Assembly (NCBI RefSeq): GCF_003611475.1
Contig: NZ_RAXT01000012.1
Span: 20,091 to 84,090 of the forward strand
From: Acinetobacter rongchengensis
GTDB taxonomy: Bacteria > Pseudomonadota > Gammaproteobacteria > Pseudomonadales > Moraxellaceae
Reading direction: 5' to 3'
DNA: 64,000 bases
In this document: positions 46,917 through 56,570 of the stretch, one piece after another
How positions within the stretch are numbered: the stretch's first letter is position 1
Layout of the letters: every line of letters starts with the position of its first letter
Notes under the pieces: model-generated
Seen by the model: the letters and a program-made list of their open reading frames with translations, nothing else
Told to the model about the DNA's origin: nothing
Database searches by the model: none
Program-made: the position numbers and the translations under genes

Positions 46917-47510
46917 ATGAACACCTTAGACATTATCTTACTGATTATCTTGCTCATTGGAGGGCTAAACGGTTTGCGACAAGGATTCGTTAAAGCCTTT
47001 GCGAACTTGATAGGATGGATATTTGCACTGATTGTTGGTGCGAAATATGCGAATATCATTGCGCCTTCCATGTCTGCGCTCAGTCAAGATCCTGTCGTGC
47101 AAAAAATTGCAGCATTTGCATTTATTGTCTTGGTGATTATTGTTCTAACATGGCTTGTAACAGCATTACTCAACTCAATTTTGAAAACCTTAAAACTTGG
47201 CCCCGTCAATCGTTTAGCAGGAAGTGCATTAGGCACCTTGAAAGGTTTGTTTATCGTCCTCATAACAATGCAGGGAATAGGGCCTTGGGTTGAAAGCTCT
47301 CCAACGTGGAAACAATCCAAAGTTATCCAAAGTTTATTGCCATTTGCGCCTTTAGCATCTGAAATTTCTAAAGATGCGGCCAATGAAGCATTGCATCATA
47401 TACATTCAGAAGATCGTCCTGATGATACTTCTATGGGTGATTCTGATTCATCATCAAATTCAAAAAATGATGATCAATCAGCACATTCAACAAAGAATCC
47501 GTTTTATTAG
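46917..47510 (+). CDS. cvpA: CvpA-family membrane protein
   Basis: A 197-residue inner-membrane protein with four helices in the first ~130 residues (IILLIILLIGGLNGLRQGFV with the family motif, FALIVGAKYA, FAFIVLVIIVLTWLVTAL, LKGLFIVLITMQG) and a hydrophilic, Ser/Asp-rich tail (~150-197). E. coli CvpA is needed for colicin V export and envelope integrity. It precedes purF, the standard arrangement. Confidence 0.92.
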   Translation: MNTLDIILLIILLIGGLNGLRQGFVKAFANLIGWIFALIVGAKYANIIAPSMSALSQDPVVQKIAAFAFIVLVIIVLTWLVTALLNSILKTLKLGPVNRLAGSALGTLKGLFIVLITMQGIGPWVESSPTWKQSKVIQSLLPFAPLASEISKDAANEALHHIHSEDRPDDTSMGDSDSSSNSKNDDQSAHSTKNPFY

Positions 47511-47534
47511 TCCTAGCTGGTCTGCGAGGTAGTT

Positions 47535-49079
47535 ATGTGTGGAGTCGTTGGTATAGCCGGTAAATCACCTGTGAACCAAATGTTATTTGATGCTTTAACG
47601 ATGTTACAACATCGTGGGCAAGATGCAGCTGGGATCGTGACTTGCCACAATGGGCGGCTGTTTTTGAGAAAAGACAATGGTATGGTACGTGATGTATTCC
47701 ATACTCGTCATATGCGTGCTTTGTTAGGTAATTATGGTATTGGTCATGTGCGCTATCCTACTGCTGGATCGTCAAGCAGTGCTGAAGCACAACCATTTTA
47801 TGTAAACTCCCCTTATGGGATCACGCTAGCGCATAATGGTAACTTGACCAATGCTGCTGAGATTCATGATGATTTATTCAAAACTGACTTGCGTCATATG
47901 AATACTGACTCTGACTCAGAAGTATTGTTAAATGTTTTTGCACATGAGTTGCAAAAATCTGCATCGTTAACGCCTACACCTGAAGATATTTTTCATACAG
48001 TAAAACGTGTACATGAGCGTTGTAAAGGTGCTTATGGTGTGGTTGCTATGATCACTGGACATGGTTTAGTGGGTTTTCGTGATCCGAATGGTATTCGCCC
48101 ACTGATTTACGGTTCACGCATCACTGAAAATGGTGAGAAAGAATATGTTATTGCTTCTGAGTCTGTAGCGATCACGGCTTTAGGTTTTAAAGTTGAGCGT
48201 GATATTGCACCAGGCGAAGCAGTCTTTATTGATGCAAAGGGTAATTTCTTTTCGCAACAATGTGCTGAAAATCCTCGTTACCGTCCATGTATTTTTGAAT
48301 ACGTTTATTTTGCACGCCCAGATGCAACGATTGATGGAATATCTGTATACAAAGCACGTCTGAAAATGGGCGAAACTTTGGCACATAAAATCCTTCGTGA
48401 ATGGGGTGAGCAGCATGATATTGATGTTGTGATTCCAATTCCAGACACCAGTCGTACCTCAGCTTTAGAGTTGGCCAATATTCTCGGCGTTAAATTCCGC
48501 GAAGGCTTTATGAAGAACCGTTATATCGGTCGTACCTTCATTATGCCAGGTCAGCAGCAACGTAAAAAATCAGTACGTCAAAAATTAAACCCAGTTGAAC
48601 TTGAGTTTAAAGATAAGAATGTTTTATTGGTGGATGATTCAATTGTACGTGGTACCACGTGTAATGAAATCATTCAAATGGCACGTGATGCAGGTGCTAA
48701 AAAAGTGTATTTTGCTTCAGCTGCGCCAATGGTGAAATATCCAAACGTGTATGGTATTGATATGCCAGCAAAAGCTGAGTTGATTGCATCACACCGTACC
48801 GTAGATGAAATTCAAGAAATTATTGGTGCAGATCGTTTAATTTTCCAAGATTTGGATGATCTTATTGCTGCGGTACGCACCAAGAAGATCCCTGAAGTAC
48901 AGGATTTTGATTGTTCTGTATTTGATGGTATTTATGTGACGGGTGATATTGATGAGCAATATTTAACAGACCTTGAACAAAGCCGAAGTGATACTGCGAA
49001 AAAACAAAAAGATGGTTATATCGATGTCAATATCGATGCTGCATCTGTTGATTTAAGCGGTATTAAAGAAGAGATGTAA
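47535..49079 (+). CDS. purF: Amidophosphoribosyltransferase
   Basis: The first committed step of purine synthesis: PRPP and glutamine to phosphoribosylamine. The N-terminal nucleophile hydrolase domain starts MCGVVGIAG, with Cys2 free after Met removal; [10 protein letters not shown] and [16 protein letters not shown] follow. The phosphoribosyltransferase domain has [13 protein letters not shown] and the PRPP loop [13 protein letters not shown]. 514 residues, usual length. It lies behind cvpA. Confidence 0.98.
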   Translation: MCGVVGIAGKSPVNQMLFDALTMLQHRGQDAAGIVTCHNGRLFLRKDNGMVRDVFHTRHMRALLGNYGIGHVRYPTAGSSSSAEAQPFYVNSPYGITLAHNGNLTNAAEIHDDLFKTDLRHMNTDSDSEVLLNVFAHELQKSASLTPTPEDIFHTVKRVHERCKGAYGVVAMITGHGLVGFRDPNGIRPLIYGSRITENGEKEYVIASESVAITALGFKVERDIAPGEAVFIDAKGNFFSQQCAENPRYRPCIFEYVYFARPDATIDGISVYKARLKMGETLAHKILREWGEQHDIDVVIPIPDTSRTSALELANILGVKFREGFMKNRYIGRTFIMPGQQQRKKSVRQKLNPVELEFKDKNVLLVDDSIVRGTTCNEIIQMARDAGAKKVYFASAAPMVKYPNVYGIDMPAKAELIASHRTVDEIQEIIGADRLIFQDLDDLIAAVRTKKIPEVQDFDCSVFDGIYVTGDIDEQYLTDLEQSRSDTAKKQKDGYIDVNIDAASVDLSGIKEEM

Positions 49080-49149
49080 TTGAATGATTCAACAAGCTAA
49101 AGTGTGTTTTACGCATGCTTTAGTTTGGTCTGAATAAAAAGCATTTTGA

Positions 49150-49174
49150 AAAAGCGGGTATTTCCTGCTTTTTT
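49150..49174 (+). terminator. Terminator of purF
   Basis: Stem AAAAGCGGG / CCTGCTTTT (one wobble) with a 5-nt loop and T-run, 70 bp past the stop. Confidence 0.75.
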
Positions 49175-49198
49175 CATTTATGATTGTTTAACAATGTA

Positions 49199-51103
49199 AT
49201 GAGGAAATTTACATTGAAAGATGTCAATCATTATTTGATTAAAAATAAGAACATGTTATGGACTGCAAGCATTTGCTTCATGGCGGTCATTTTGGCGATT
49301 TTTATACTCAATACCGTTCTGGGTTTATTGATTAATTACTTCGAACCTGAGCAATCTATCTTTTGGCATAATTTAAGCCCTTTTTTTGTTGGGTTATTGG
49401 TGATTGTAATTGGCTGGTCAATCGCTTATGAGTTCTACGTGTTTCGTTCAGGTGGGCATTCTCTAGCAAAGCAATTAAGAGCACGACGTTTAAGTCAAAT
49501 TGAAAGTACGCCAGAAGAAAGCGTAGCATTAAAATTAGCGGATAAACTGGCGAAGACTTTTGAAATTGAACCACCAACACTTTATGTGCTTCCTGATGAG
49601 GTCGGTGTCAATGCACTTACAGCAGGTTTTCATCCACGCGATACGGTTATTATTTTGACTTGGGGTGCATTACAAAATTTAGATGAATTAGAGCTTTACG
49701 GATTGTTGGGGCATGAGTTTAATCAAATTTTATCTGGTGAAGCCAAAGAAAATACTCGACTAAAAATTTTATATAGTGGCTTAACCACTTTTAGTCAGTT
49801 AGGAAGTAAGATTGCCAAGCAAGGTTATAATCGTTATTCCAATCGTACACAGCATAAATTTGAAACCAGTTTTGTTGCTGTTGGTGGTGTAATTTGGTTA
49901 ATCGGAAGTATGGGAATCTTGGTTAATCGTTTAACTAAATATTTTATCCTCGGTGGGCGTACTTTTTATAACGATTATAAAACCAAAAGATTGCTGCTCA
50001 ATAATGCCAATGTGCAAACTTTATTGCGTATTTATGTGCACCATGCGGGTTCACAAATTCATAGTGAATATTCGGAAGCGATTGCGCATATGTGTTTTGC
50101 CAATTCACTCAGTCCCCAAAGTTGGTTGAATATTCATCCGAGTATTGAAGACAGAATTTATGAGTTAAATCCGACATTATTACAAGATTTACAACTGGAA
50201 AATTTAAAGAAGTTACGTAATCAGCCTTTATTTAGTTTATTGCGCCCTTTAGAGGAGTCGAGTGGTGAAGTGTATAATCCGTGGGTTTCTCCGCAGCCTT
50301 TGCCACTATTGCGTTTATCACCGATTAGTTTTGCATTAAATGATGCGATTAAGCCATTAAATCCTGAAGTGCGTCGGCAAATTGAGCGTCCTGATTTAAT
50401 CCAGAGAGCGATGCAGACAGCAACAGGCTCTAGAGAAGTGATGGTAGCGATTTTAATGATTCGTCAATATCGTGAATTTATCCCATCTAATGCAGAAGTG
50501 AGTCGTGCAATTGTCGATTCATTGTTAAATATTGATGGTCGGTTTCATATTCAGATTTTTCATGATGCTTGTGAAAATTTAGGCAATATGCCTGCGACGA
50601 GTGCTAGGCAGTTTGTGACTAAGCTTGCCAAGATTATTCAAGAAGATGGGGAAATTGGGCTACTCGATGCATTATTAATTGAACGTGTGAAATCAGAGCT
50701 ACAGTTGCTACCGATGCATACGCCATCATCACTAGAAACAGTGAAACCACAAATTGTACGTTTAATTGATGCATTATTACATGTCCAGCAAATCAACAGT
50801 GCAAATCAGCTTGAAGTGCGTTATCAAATTCTAGAGCGTGTATTGTCAAAGACAGAAGTAGAATTATTTGAAGAAATTTCAGATGAACCTATAGATTTAG
50901 GTGAGATTTTGAATGATATTGCAGGGCTTTTATTACGTGATCGTTTAAGTATTTTAGGCGTGGCAGAAATTTGTTTATGGAATGATCGTATTATCACTCA
51001 AGATGAATTGGATGTTTTAGAGTTATTGTACTGGCGTTTTGGTTTTACGACAGCTGAAATTGTCGATCAAATGCATAAGAAAAATAGCGTGATGATTATG
51101 TGA
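49199..51103 (+). CDS. M48-like membrane protein with degenerate metal site
   Basis: About 634 residues. Two membrane helices near the N-terminus (ASICFMAVILAIFILNTVLG, PFFVGLLVIVIGWSIAYEF) precede a domain like the M48 peptidases (LADKLAKTFEIEPPTLYVLPDE, VNALTAGFHPRDTVIILTWGAL, ELELYGLLGHEFNQILSGEA). The HExxH zinc motif is HEFNQ, lacking the second His, so proteolysis is doubtful. A further hydrophobic segment (FVAVGGVIWLIGSMGILV) follows, then a helical C-terminal half. The start is ATG 49199 or TTG 49214; GAGGAA lies correctly for the TTG. The role is unknown. Confidence 0.72.
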   Translation: MRKFTLKDVNHYLIKNKNMLWTASICFMAVILAIFILNTVLGLLINYFEPEQSIFWHNLSPFFVGLLVIVIGWSIAYEFYVFRSGGHSLAKQLRARRLSQIESTPEESVALKLADKLAKTFEIEPPTLYVLPDEVGVNALTAGFHPRDTVIILTWGALQNLDELELYGLLGHEFNQILSGEAKENTRLKILYSGLTTFSQLGSKIAKQGYNRYSNRTQHKFETSFVAVGGVIWLIGSMGILVNRLTKYFILGGRTFYNDYKTKRLLLNNANVQTLLRIYVHHAGSQIHSEYSEAIAHMCFANSLSPQSWLNIHPSIEDRIYELNPTLLQDLQLENLKKLRNQPLFSLLRPLEESSGEVYNPWVSPQPLPLLRLSPISFALNDAIKPLNPEVRRQIERPDLIQRAMQTATGSREVMVAILMIRQYREFIPSNAEVSRAIVDSLLNIDGRFHIQIFHDACENLGNMPATSARQFVTKLAKIIQEDGEIGLLDALLIERVKSELQLLPMHTPSSLETVKPQIVRLIDALLHVQQINSANQLEVRYQILERVLSKTEVELFEEISDEPIDLGEILNDIAGLLLRDRLSILGVAEICLWNDRIITQDELDVLELLYWRFGFTTAEIVDQMHKKNSVMIM

Positions 51104-51227
51104 TTGATTTATTCCTCTACATCTATGCATAAATTTAAAGCATTTGGCTATTTTCTTGTTGGAAGCTCAGCAAAACTGTGAAAAGATCGTTAAAATATTG
51201 GCTGAAATCGAATATATTGAATCCGTG

Positions 51228-51950
51228 ATGAGTGTGAATTTGCAAGAACATCAGCGCAGTCTAATGGCTGCCATGGGAATCGACCTATGGATCCCACGGT
51301 CTGATGTGCAAACACGTCCGTATCAAAATAATATATATCGTGATATTGCTCCTGAGATTTCTTCTTTCGAGCAAGGTGTTGTTGAGTTTGATTTATCTCA
51401 TATTCAGCACAATCAAACGACTCAACAGCCGACCAGACAAGATTCAATCCATGCAGATAAAACCAGCATCATAGAACATACTGAAGTTGCTTTATTGAAG
51501 AGCAATATTCAAATTACACAACAAAATGAGACTTCCAGCCTAGCCCAGATTCCTAAAAAAATTGATGATCAAACAGAGCCTTCGATTCAATTAGCACCAT
51601 TCGAAATACAAGCATTTTGTATTACAAGTTGTGTGATTGTTGTGAATTGTACCCAACTCACAGCAGATCAACTTAAACTGTGGCTAAATATTCAACACGC
51701 AGTTGTTGGGCAATATTATGAATTGAAGTGGCCATTTCCAATCTTGCAACTGCAAGATGGAAAAGGGGCCAATATTTATATTCAAGGTTTTATTGATGCT
51801 TTGAAAAATGAACGTCAAGTGATTTGCCTTGGGCAACTTCCTCATGTACAAGCTACAGATATGATTCAATTGGCAAGTTTGCAAGAGATGATTGATCAGC
51901 CTGTTTTAAAACGTCGCTTATGGCAATTTATGCAAAATAGAGTGGATTAA
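51228..51950 (+). CDS. Hypothetical protein resembling DNA polymerase III psi subunit
   Basis: About 240 residues from ATG 51228; an open frame continues upstream to a TTG at 51144. The start QEHQRSLMAAMGIDLWIPRSDV is similar in pattern to the N-terminus of HolD (psi), LQQLGITQWSLR, which binds chi. A long polar linker with many Gln, Thr and Ser (~60-135) follows, then a compact C-terminal domain (AFCITSCVIVVNCTQLTADQLKLW, KWPFPILQLQDGKGANIYIQGFIDAL). No certain family was recognised. It lies alone between the M48-like gene and the hydroxyacid dehydrogenase gene. Confidence 0.6.
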   Translation: MSVNLQEHQRSLMAAMGIDLWIPRSDVQTRPYQNNIYRDIAPEISSFEQGVVEFDLSHIQHNQTTQQPTRQDSIHADKTSIIEHTEVALLKSNIQITQQNETSSLAQIPKKIDDQTEPSIQLAPFEIQAFCITSCVIVVNCTQLTADQLKLWLNIQHAVVGQYYELKWPFPILQLQDGKGANIYIQGFIDALKNERQVICLGQLPHVQATDMIQLASLQEMIDQPVLKRRLWQFMQNRVD

Positions 51951-52007
51951 GGATTTAAGGCTAAGGCTATTCAGAAGCCTGTATTTTAAAAGTGATAGAG
52001 AAGGGAT

Positions 52008-52976
52008 ATGCGTAAAAAAGTTATTGTATTTAGTCAATTTGATCAAGAAATTCAAGCACGTTTAGCATCCCGTTATCAAGTGGTGGTATTAAATCCTAAG
52101 GCGGGTGATATTAACCAACAGATTCGCCAAGAGGTTATAGATGCTGATGCAATGATAGGTGCGGGACGTTTATTGAATGAATCTAATCTTGAACCTGCAC
52201 AAAAACTTAAAATTATTTCATCGGTTAGTGTGGGCTATGACAATTATGATGTTCAATATTTAAATCAAAAGAAAATTTGGCTATCGAATACACCTCATGT
52301 TTTAACAGAATCGACAGCGGATTTAGCATTTACATTGCTCATGAGTGCTGCTAGAAAAGTAGCGTCTTTAGATCAATGGACTAAACAGGGTGAGTGGAAG
52401 CGTACGGTTGGAACTGCTCAGTTTGGTCAGGATGTTTTTGGTAAAACTTTAGGGGTTATTGGTTTAGGAAATATTGGCGCAGCAATTGCTCGGCGTGGTT
52501 TTTATGGTTTTAATATGAATATTATTTACCATAATCGCCGTGAAAAATTAGACATTGCGCAACCACTCAATGCACAATATAAAAGTTTGGAAGAACTGCT
52601 GCAACAGTCTGATTTTGTTGTGGTTGCTGTGGATTTAAATCAGGATTCTCAGGCTCTAATGGGTAAAAAAGAATTTGCGCTCATGCAAAAACATGCAGTC
52701 TTTATCAATATTGCACGTGGTTCAGTGGTCGATGAGCAAGCATTGATTGAAGCTTTACAACAAAAGCAAATTTTTGCAGCAGGTTTAGATGTTTACCAAC
52801 GAGAACCTTTGCAAGAGTCTCCATTATTTCAACTCGATAATGTTGTGACATTGCCGCATATTGGTTCAGCGACAGCTGAAACAAGAAAGAAAATGGCTGA
52901 ATTGGCTTACCAAAATTTGATTGATGCTTTGGAAGATCGCACCCCGCGATATTTGGTCAATTCAAATTTTAATTGA
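52008..52976 (+). CDS. ghrB: D-2-hydroxyacid dehydrogenase (GhrB-like)
   Basis: 322 residues of the D-isomer-specific dehydrogenase family. The NAD(P)-binding motif is LGVIGLGNIGAAIARRG followed by IYHNRREK, suggesting NADPH; catalytic residues are the Arg in INIARGSVVDEQAL, the Glu in DVYQREPL and the His in LPHIGSATAETR. SSVSVGYDNYD is the substrate loop. It probably reduces glyoxylate or hydroxypyruvate. GAAGGG lies before ATG 52008. Confidence 0.88.
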   Translation: MRKKVIVFSQFDQEIQARLASRYQVVVLNPKAGDINQQIRQEVIDADAMIGAGRLLNESNLEPAQKLKIISSVSVGYDNYDVQYLNQKKIWLSNTPHVLTESTADLAFTLLMSAARKVASLDQWTKQGEWKRTVGTAQFGQDVFGKTLGVIGLGNIGAAIARRGFYGFNMNIIYHNRREKLDIAQPLNAQYKSLEELLQQSDFVVVAVDLNQDSQALMGKKEFALMQKHAVFINIARGSVVDEQALIEALQQKQIFAAGLDVYQREPLQESPLFQLDNVVTLPHIGSATAETRKKMAELAYQNLIDALEDRTPRYLVNSNFN

Positions 52977-53058
52977 TGCTAAATTTGGTTAAAACAATAT
53001 AACACTTCATTGCAAATTTGTTCCAAATTCAATGTTATATTCGATGTGTTAACCATGA

Positions 53059-54516
53059 TTGAGCATTCCTTTGAAGAAGACTTTACTTAGCCTGTGCCTT
53101 TGTTTAAGCAGTTCGTTAAGCTTAGCTGATGACTTTTCCTTTGGTTCGAGCACTTCGCAACAAACTGAAGTGCCTGAAATTGGAAGTGGTATAGGTTTTA
53201 TTGATCAACAAAAAGAAAAAATGATTGGTGAGAAAGTTTATCGTCAAGTGCAACATCAACTCCCAATTTTGCAAGATCCGTGGTTAGAAGATCAGTTTAT
53301 GATGGTTTTCTCTAAAATCCTTAGTCAAACCCAACTTGGGCAACCGATTGGTTTAGTTATTGTCAAAGACCCACAAATTAATGCATTTGCAGTACCTGGT
53401 GGTTTATTTGCACTCAATACAGGTATGGTGACTTCTTCTAAAACAATGGATGAGGTTGCAGGGGTGATGGGGCATGAAATTGCGCATGTTACACAACGTC
53501 ATTACAGTCGTTCGCAAGAGGACTTTAAAGGGCAAAGCTTGCTTGCATTGGCAGGTATTATTGCTGGGGCTGTGATTGCTTCAAAGGCGGATGGTGATGT
53601 CGGTGGGGCAGTGATGATGGGAACACAAGCTGCATTGATGGGGAAGCAACTGAGCTATAGCCGTAATCAAGAGCGTGAAGCTGATCGTATTGGTATGCAG
53701 TTTATGTATGGAGCAGGCTATAACCCTGAAAGCATGGCAGATTTTTTTGAAACAATGCATCGTTCTACAAGCCGTTTAAGTTTTCTGCCTGATTTTTGGT
53801 TAACCCATCCACTGACTACAGAACGTATGAGTGAAGCAAGATTACGTGCAAATCAATTCCCTCGAGTGCCGTATAGTCACGATCAGCAGGAATTTGAAAC
53901 CATCAAATGGTATACCGCTGTGGTATCAGATCAAACCAATGAGCGAGAGTTGCAGGTTTTAGCACAGCGAAATTATTTTGCGGGAATATTGGCTTTAAGT
54001 GAGTTTTATTTAAAACAGGGTGATTATAACAATGCACAAATTCAACTTAATTTAGCTAAAAAGATTAATGCGGAACATGCTCTAACGACATTGATACAAA
54101 CTGATATTTATCTGGGGCAGAATAAAGTCAATGAAGCATATCAAACCATTATATCCAAACAAAGAGTTACCCCTGAAAATCGTGCACTCAGTTATAAATT
54201 GGCTGAAGTATATATTCGTCAAAATAAACCCAAAGAAGCAGAGCAATTGGTGAATCGTTTTATTTTTAAAAATGATCGTGATATCACTGGATGGCAATTG
54301 TTACAGCAAGCTGCCAATTTGGATAAAACCAATCCAATGCGAACAGTGAATGTATTGCGTAATCGAGCTGAAGTTCAATATTGGTCAGGAGATGAAGAAA
54401 ATGCGATTAAGTCTTTATTGCATGCGCAACGTTTGGCTAAAGACAACAATGCAATGAGTGCTAAGATAGATGTTCGATTAAAAACGATGCAACAAGAACG
54501 TCGGTTAAAAATATAA
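53059..54516 (+). CDS. bepA: Periplasmic M48 protease BepA-like
   Basis: A 485-residue exported protease and chaperone that supports outer-membrane protein assembly and degrades stalled LptD. The signal peptide is TLLSLCLCLSSSLSLA. The active site is VMGHEIAHVTQRH with HExxH, and SRNQEREADRIGMQFMY supplies the third ligand. The C-terminal half (~290-485) is a tetratricopeptide array (YNNAQIQLNLAKKINAEHA). Full family length. The start appears to be a TTG (53059, or 53071); no in-frame ATG exists at the right place. Confidence 0.92.
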   Translation: MSIPLKKTLLSLCLCLSSSLSLADDFSFGSSTSQQTEVPEIGSGIGFIDQQKEKMIGEKVYRQVQHQLPILQDPWLEDQFMMVFSKILSQTQLGQPIGLVIVKDPQINAFAVPGGLFALNTGMVTSSKTMDEVAGVMGHEIAHVTQRHYSRSQEDFKGQSLLALAGIIAGAVIASKADGDVGGAVMMGTQAALMGKQLSYSRNQEREADRIGMQFMYGAGYNPESMADFFETMHRSTSRLSFLPDFWLTHPLTTERMSEARLRANQFPRVPYSHDQQEFETIKWYTAVVSDQTNERELQVLAQRNYFAGILALSEFYLKQGDYNNAQIQLNLAKKINAEHALTTLIQTDIYLGQNKVNEAYQTIISKQRVTPENRALSYKLAEVYIRQNKPKEAEQLVNRFIFKNDRDITGWQLLQQAANLDKTNPMRTVNVLRNRAEVQYWSGDEENAIKSLLHAQRLAKDNNAMSAKIDVRLKTMQQERRLKI

Positions 54517-54622
54517 GTGTCTTTATCTGTAATATTGAGCAATTAAACAAATTTAACTGTTTATTTTGAAATTAAAAAGTTAGAATTTATGCGATATATT
54601 TGTTGAATGTAATTGATTAAAA

Positions 54623-54982
54623 ATGAAAAAAATCTTTGTGGCAATGGTATTGGTTTTCTCTTCAAGTCAAATAATGGCAGGTGTGTCTGAACGTTATGTA
54701 CGTGATGTAGAAAGAATTTCAAACCAATACAATGCAGACATGAAGTTTTTTTTACGTAGTTTGGATCCGCAAACCAATCAATTTAGTCCACTACAGCAGT
54801 CTCAATTTTGTGGAATGATCCAAAAATATGTGGATGATATGTATAAAACCACAGATGCAAATCGTGCAGATTTACCACCCTCTCTCATGTCTGTGACTAA
54901 GCAAAATATTATTGATAAAGTCATGGTTTCACCTGAAATGCAGATTCTTAAAAAATATAATATTCAGTGTAATCTGCACTAA
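54623..54982 (+). CDS. Small secreted hypothetical protein
   Basis: 119 residues with a signal peptide (IFVAMVLVFSSSQIMA, cleaved before GVSE). The mature part is ~100 residues, helical, with two cysteines (FCGMIQ and the C-terminal IQCNLH) that could form a disulfide. Located between bepA and a GNAT gene on the same strand. No family was recognised. Confidence 0.65.
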   Translation: MKKIFVAMVLVFSSSQIMAGVSERYVRDVERISNQYNADMKFFLRSLDPQTNQFSPLQQSQFCGMIQKYVDDMYKTTDANRADLPPSLMSVTKQNIIDKVMVSPEMQILKKYNIQCNLH

Positions 54983-54996
54983 AAGCAAAATCATAA

Positions 54997-55575
54997 ATGT
55001 ATGACCCTATGGATTTAACACAATTTCAAATTGAAAATGAACAGATAGTGCTCAGTATTGTTCAAGAATCTGATGCTAAAGATATTTATATCGCAATAAA
55101 ACAAACATTACATGATTTGCGTAAATTCCCTGCCAGTCTGCCTTGGGCTTTGGATGAGCCTGATTTAGAAGCATCAAAGGCTTTTTGTCGTTCAAGAATT
55201 GCTGCATTATTAACGAATGAGAATTTTGTATTCACAATCCGTTTAAAAGAAAATAATGCCTTTATTGGTGTAATTGATATTCATAAAATAAATTGGGGTG
55301 AAAATACAGCCTCTGTCGGTTTTTGGGGGAGTGCTCATTTTCAAGGGCGGGGCTATATGCGTCAGGCGCTTTCTTTGTTTGTGGATACGTTATTTATAAG
55401 GTGGTCTTTTAAACAATTAAAAGCGTATGTGGATATGGAAAATGTTTCAGCACGTCATTTATGTGAGCGAGCAAATTTCCAATTATTAGACATTGAATAT
55501 CAGTCTGTACAAAATCCCGTAGATGCTACATGGAGAGATATTTGTTTTTATATGATTGAAAATAAAGATAAATAA
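54997..55575 (+). CDS. GNAT acetyltransferase, RimJ/RimL type
   Basis: A 192-residue N-acetyltransferase. The acetyl-CoA loop is FQGRGYMRQALSLFV, preceded by ENTASVGFWGS, and the C-terminal part has LKAYVDMENVSARHLCERANFQ. It resembles the ribosomal-protein serine acetyltransferases RimJ/RimL, but substrates vary widely. Starts 14 bp after the small secreted protein. Confidence 0.82.
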   Translation: MYDPMDLTQFQIENEQIVLSIVQESDAKDIYIAIKQTLHDLRKFPASLPWALDEPDLEASKAFCRSRIAALLTNENFVFTIRLKENNAFIGVIDIHKINWGENTASVGFWGSAHFQGRGYMRQALSLFVDTLFIRWSFKQLKAYVDMENVSARHLCERANFQLLDIEYQSVQNPVDATWRDICFYMIENKDK

Positions 55576-55723
55576 AATAGATAGTGAGGGGATTAGAGAA
55601 TAAAGGAATGTGTTGAGATCATTTGGGCTATTTAATCGTTCTAAACCATTTTATTGCAAAATAGTTTTATGTGAAAAATTAAACAGACCAAACCAAACAA
55701 ATAAAGACGATAGAATTTAGGGC

Positions 55724-56170
55724 TTAGCCAAGTTTTGCTTTAATTTTTGCAGAAACTTGTGCAGGATCGGCACGTCCGGCTATGATCGGACGTAGAGAAT
55801 TCATCACCTTACCCATATCTTTCATGCTAGTAGCTTCTTGCGCAGTAATCGTTTGCGCAATGATTGAATCAAGTTCTTCCTCAGTCATAGCTGCTGGTAG
55901 AAATTGAGATAAAACCTCAACTTCGGCTTGTTCCTTACTAGCTAAGTCTTGTCGATTAGCACCTTCAAAGGCTTTAATCGATTCTTTACGTTGTTTGACT
56001 TGCTTTTCAATGACCGCAAGAACTCGACTATCATCAAGCTCTATGCGCTCATCGACTTCGATTTGCTTGATTGCTGCCTGTAGACTACGAATGACCGTTA
56101 ACTTATCCATTTCTTTAGCACGCATAGTTGCTTTCAAAACTTCAGTGATTTGGTCTTTTAAAGTAGTCAT
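55724..56170 (-). CDS. yqeY: GatB/YqeY domain protein
   Basis: 148 residues of the YqeY family, whose fold resembles the tail of the amidotransferase GatB: TLKDQITEVLKATMRAKEMDKLTVIRSL, ESIKAFEGANRQDLASKEQAEVEVL and SMKDMGKVMNSLRPIIAGRADPAQVS. The precise role is unknown; it is often next to rpsU, as here (38-bp gap, same strand). Confidence 0.92.
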   Translation of the reverse strand: MTTLKDQITEVLKATMRAKEMDKLTVIRSLQAAIKQIEVDERIELDDSRVLAVIEKQVKQRKESIKAFEGANRQDLASKEQAEVEVLSQFLPAAMTEEELDSIIAQTITAQEATSMKDMGKVMNSLRPIIAGRADPAQVSAKIKAKLG

Positions 56171-56208
56171 TTATATTGTCCAGTGAGTCAATCAATCACA
56201 AATTAATC

Positions 56209-56424
56209 TTAGTAAAGGCGAGTAGTACGTACTGATTCGCGCGCCAATTTCTTTTGGTAGCGTTTAACAGCAGCAGCTTTTTTACGTTTACGTTCTTGAG
56301 TTGGTTTTTCGTAGAATTCGCGCTTACGAACGTCTGCTAAAACACCCGCTTTTTCGCATGAACGTTTGAAACGACGGATAGCTACGTCAACTGGTTCGCC
56401 TTCTTTCAATTTAACTTGTGGCAT
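56209..56424 (-). CDS. rpsU: Ribosomal protein bS21
   Basis: A 71-residue small-subunit protein needed for translation initiation: [20 protein letters not shown] at the start, [21 protein letters not shown] and a basic tail. AGGA precedes the ATG. The usual dnaG and rpoD genes of the macromolecular synthesis operon do not follow; yqeY does. Confidence 0.97.
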
Positions 56425-56503
56425 GAAGAATCCTCATTAAGTTATGGATAAGATCTCGGGTCGAATTACCCAAGATCACAAGTGAAGTGCAGTATTTTAC
56501 TCA

Positions 56504-56531
56504 TTTACATCTCATACCACAAGTCTATAAT
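56504..56531 (+). promoter_or_regulatory. Promoter of tsaD
   Basis: TTTACA at 56504-56509 and a consensus TATAAT at 56526-56531, 16 nt apart, 40 nt before the tsaD ATG. It overlaps the divergent rpsU upstream region. Confidence 0.6.
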
Positions 56532-56570
56532 GTCGATAGCAATATTTTGAAATGTGTAAAAGGCAGTTTA

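Noticed and set aside
52996..53042. Imperfect inverted repeat (AATATAACA / TGTTATATT) before bepA
   Set aside because: It is AT-rich with a long loop, no T-run and no clear promoter elements, so no function is claimed.
56487..56570. Upstream start for tsaD
   Set aside because: It lies before the likely promoter and adds residues not found in TsaD proteins.
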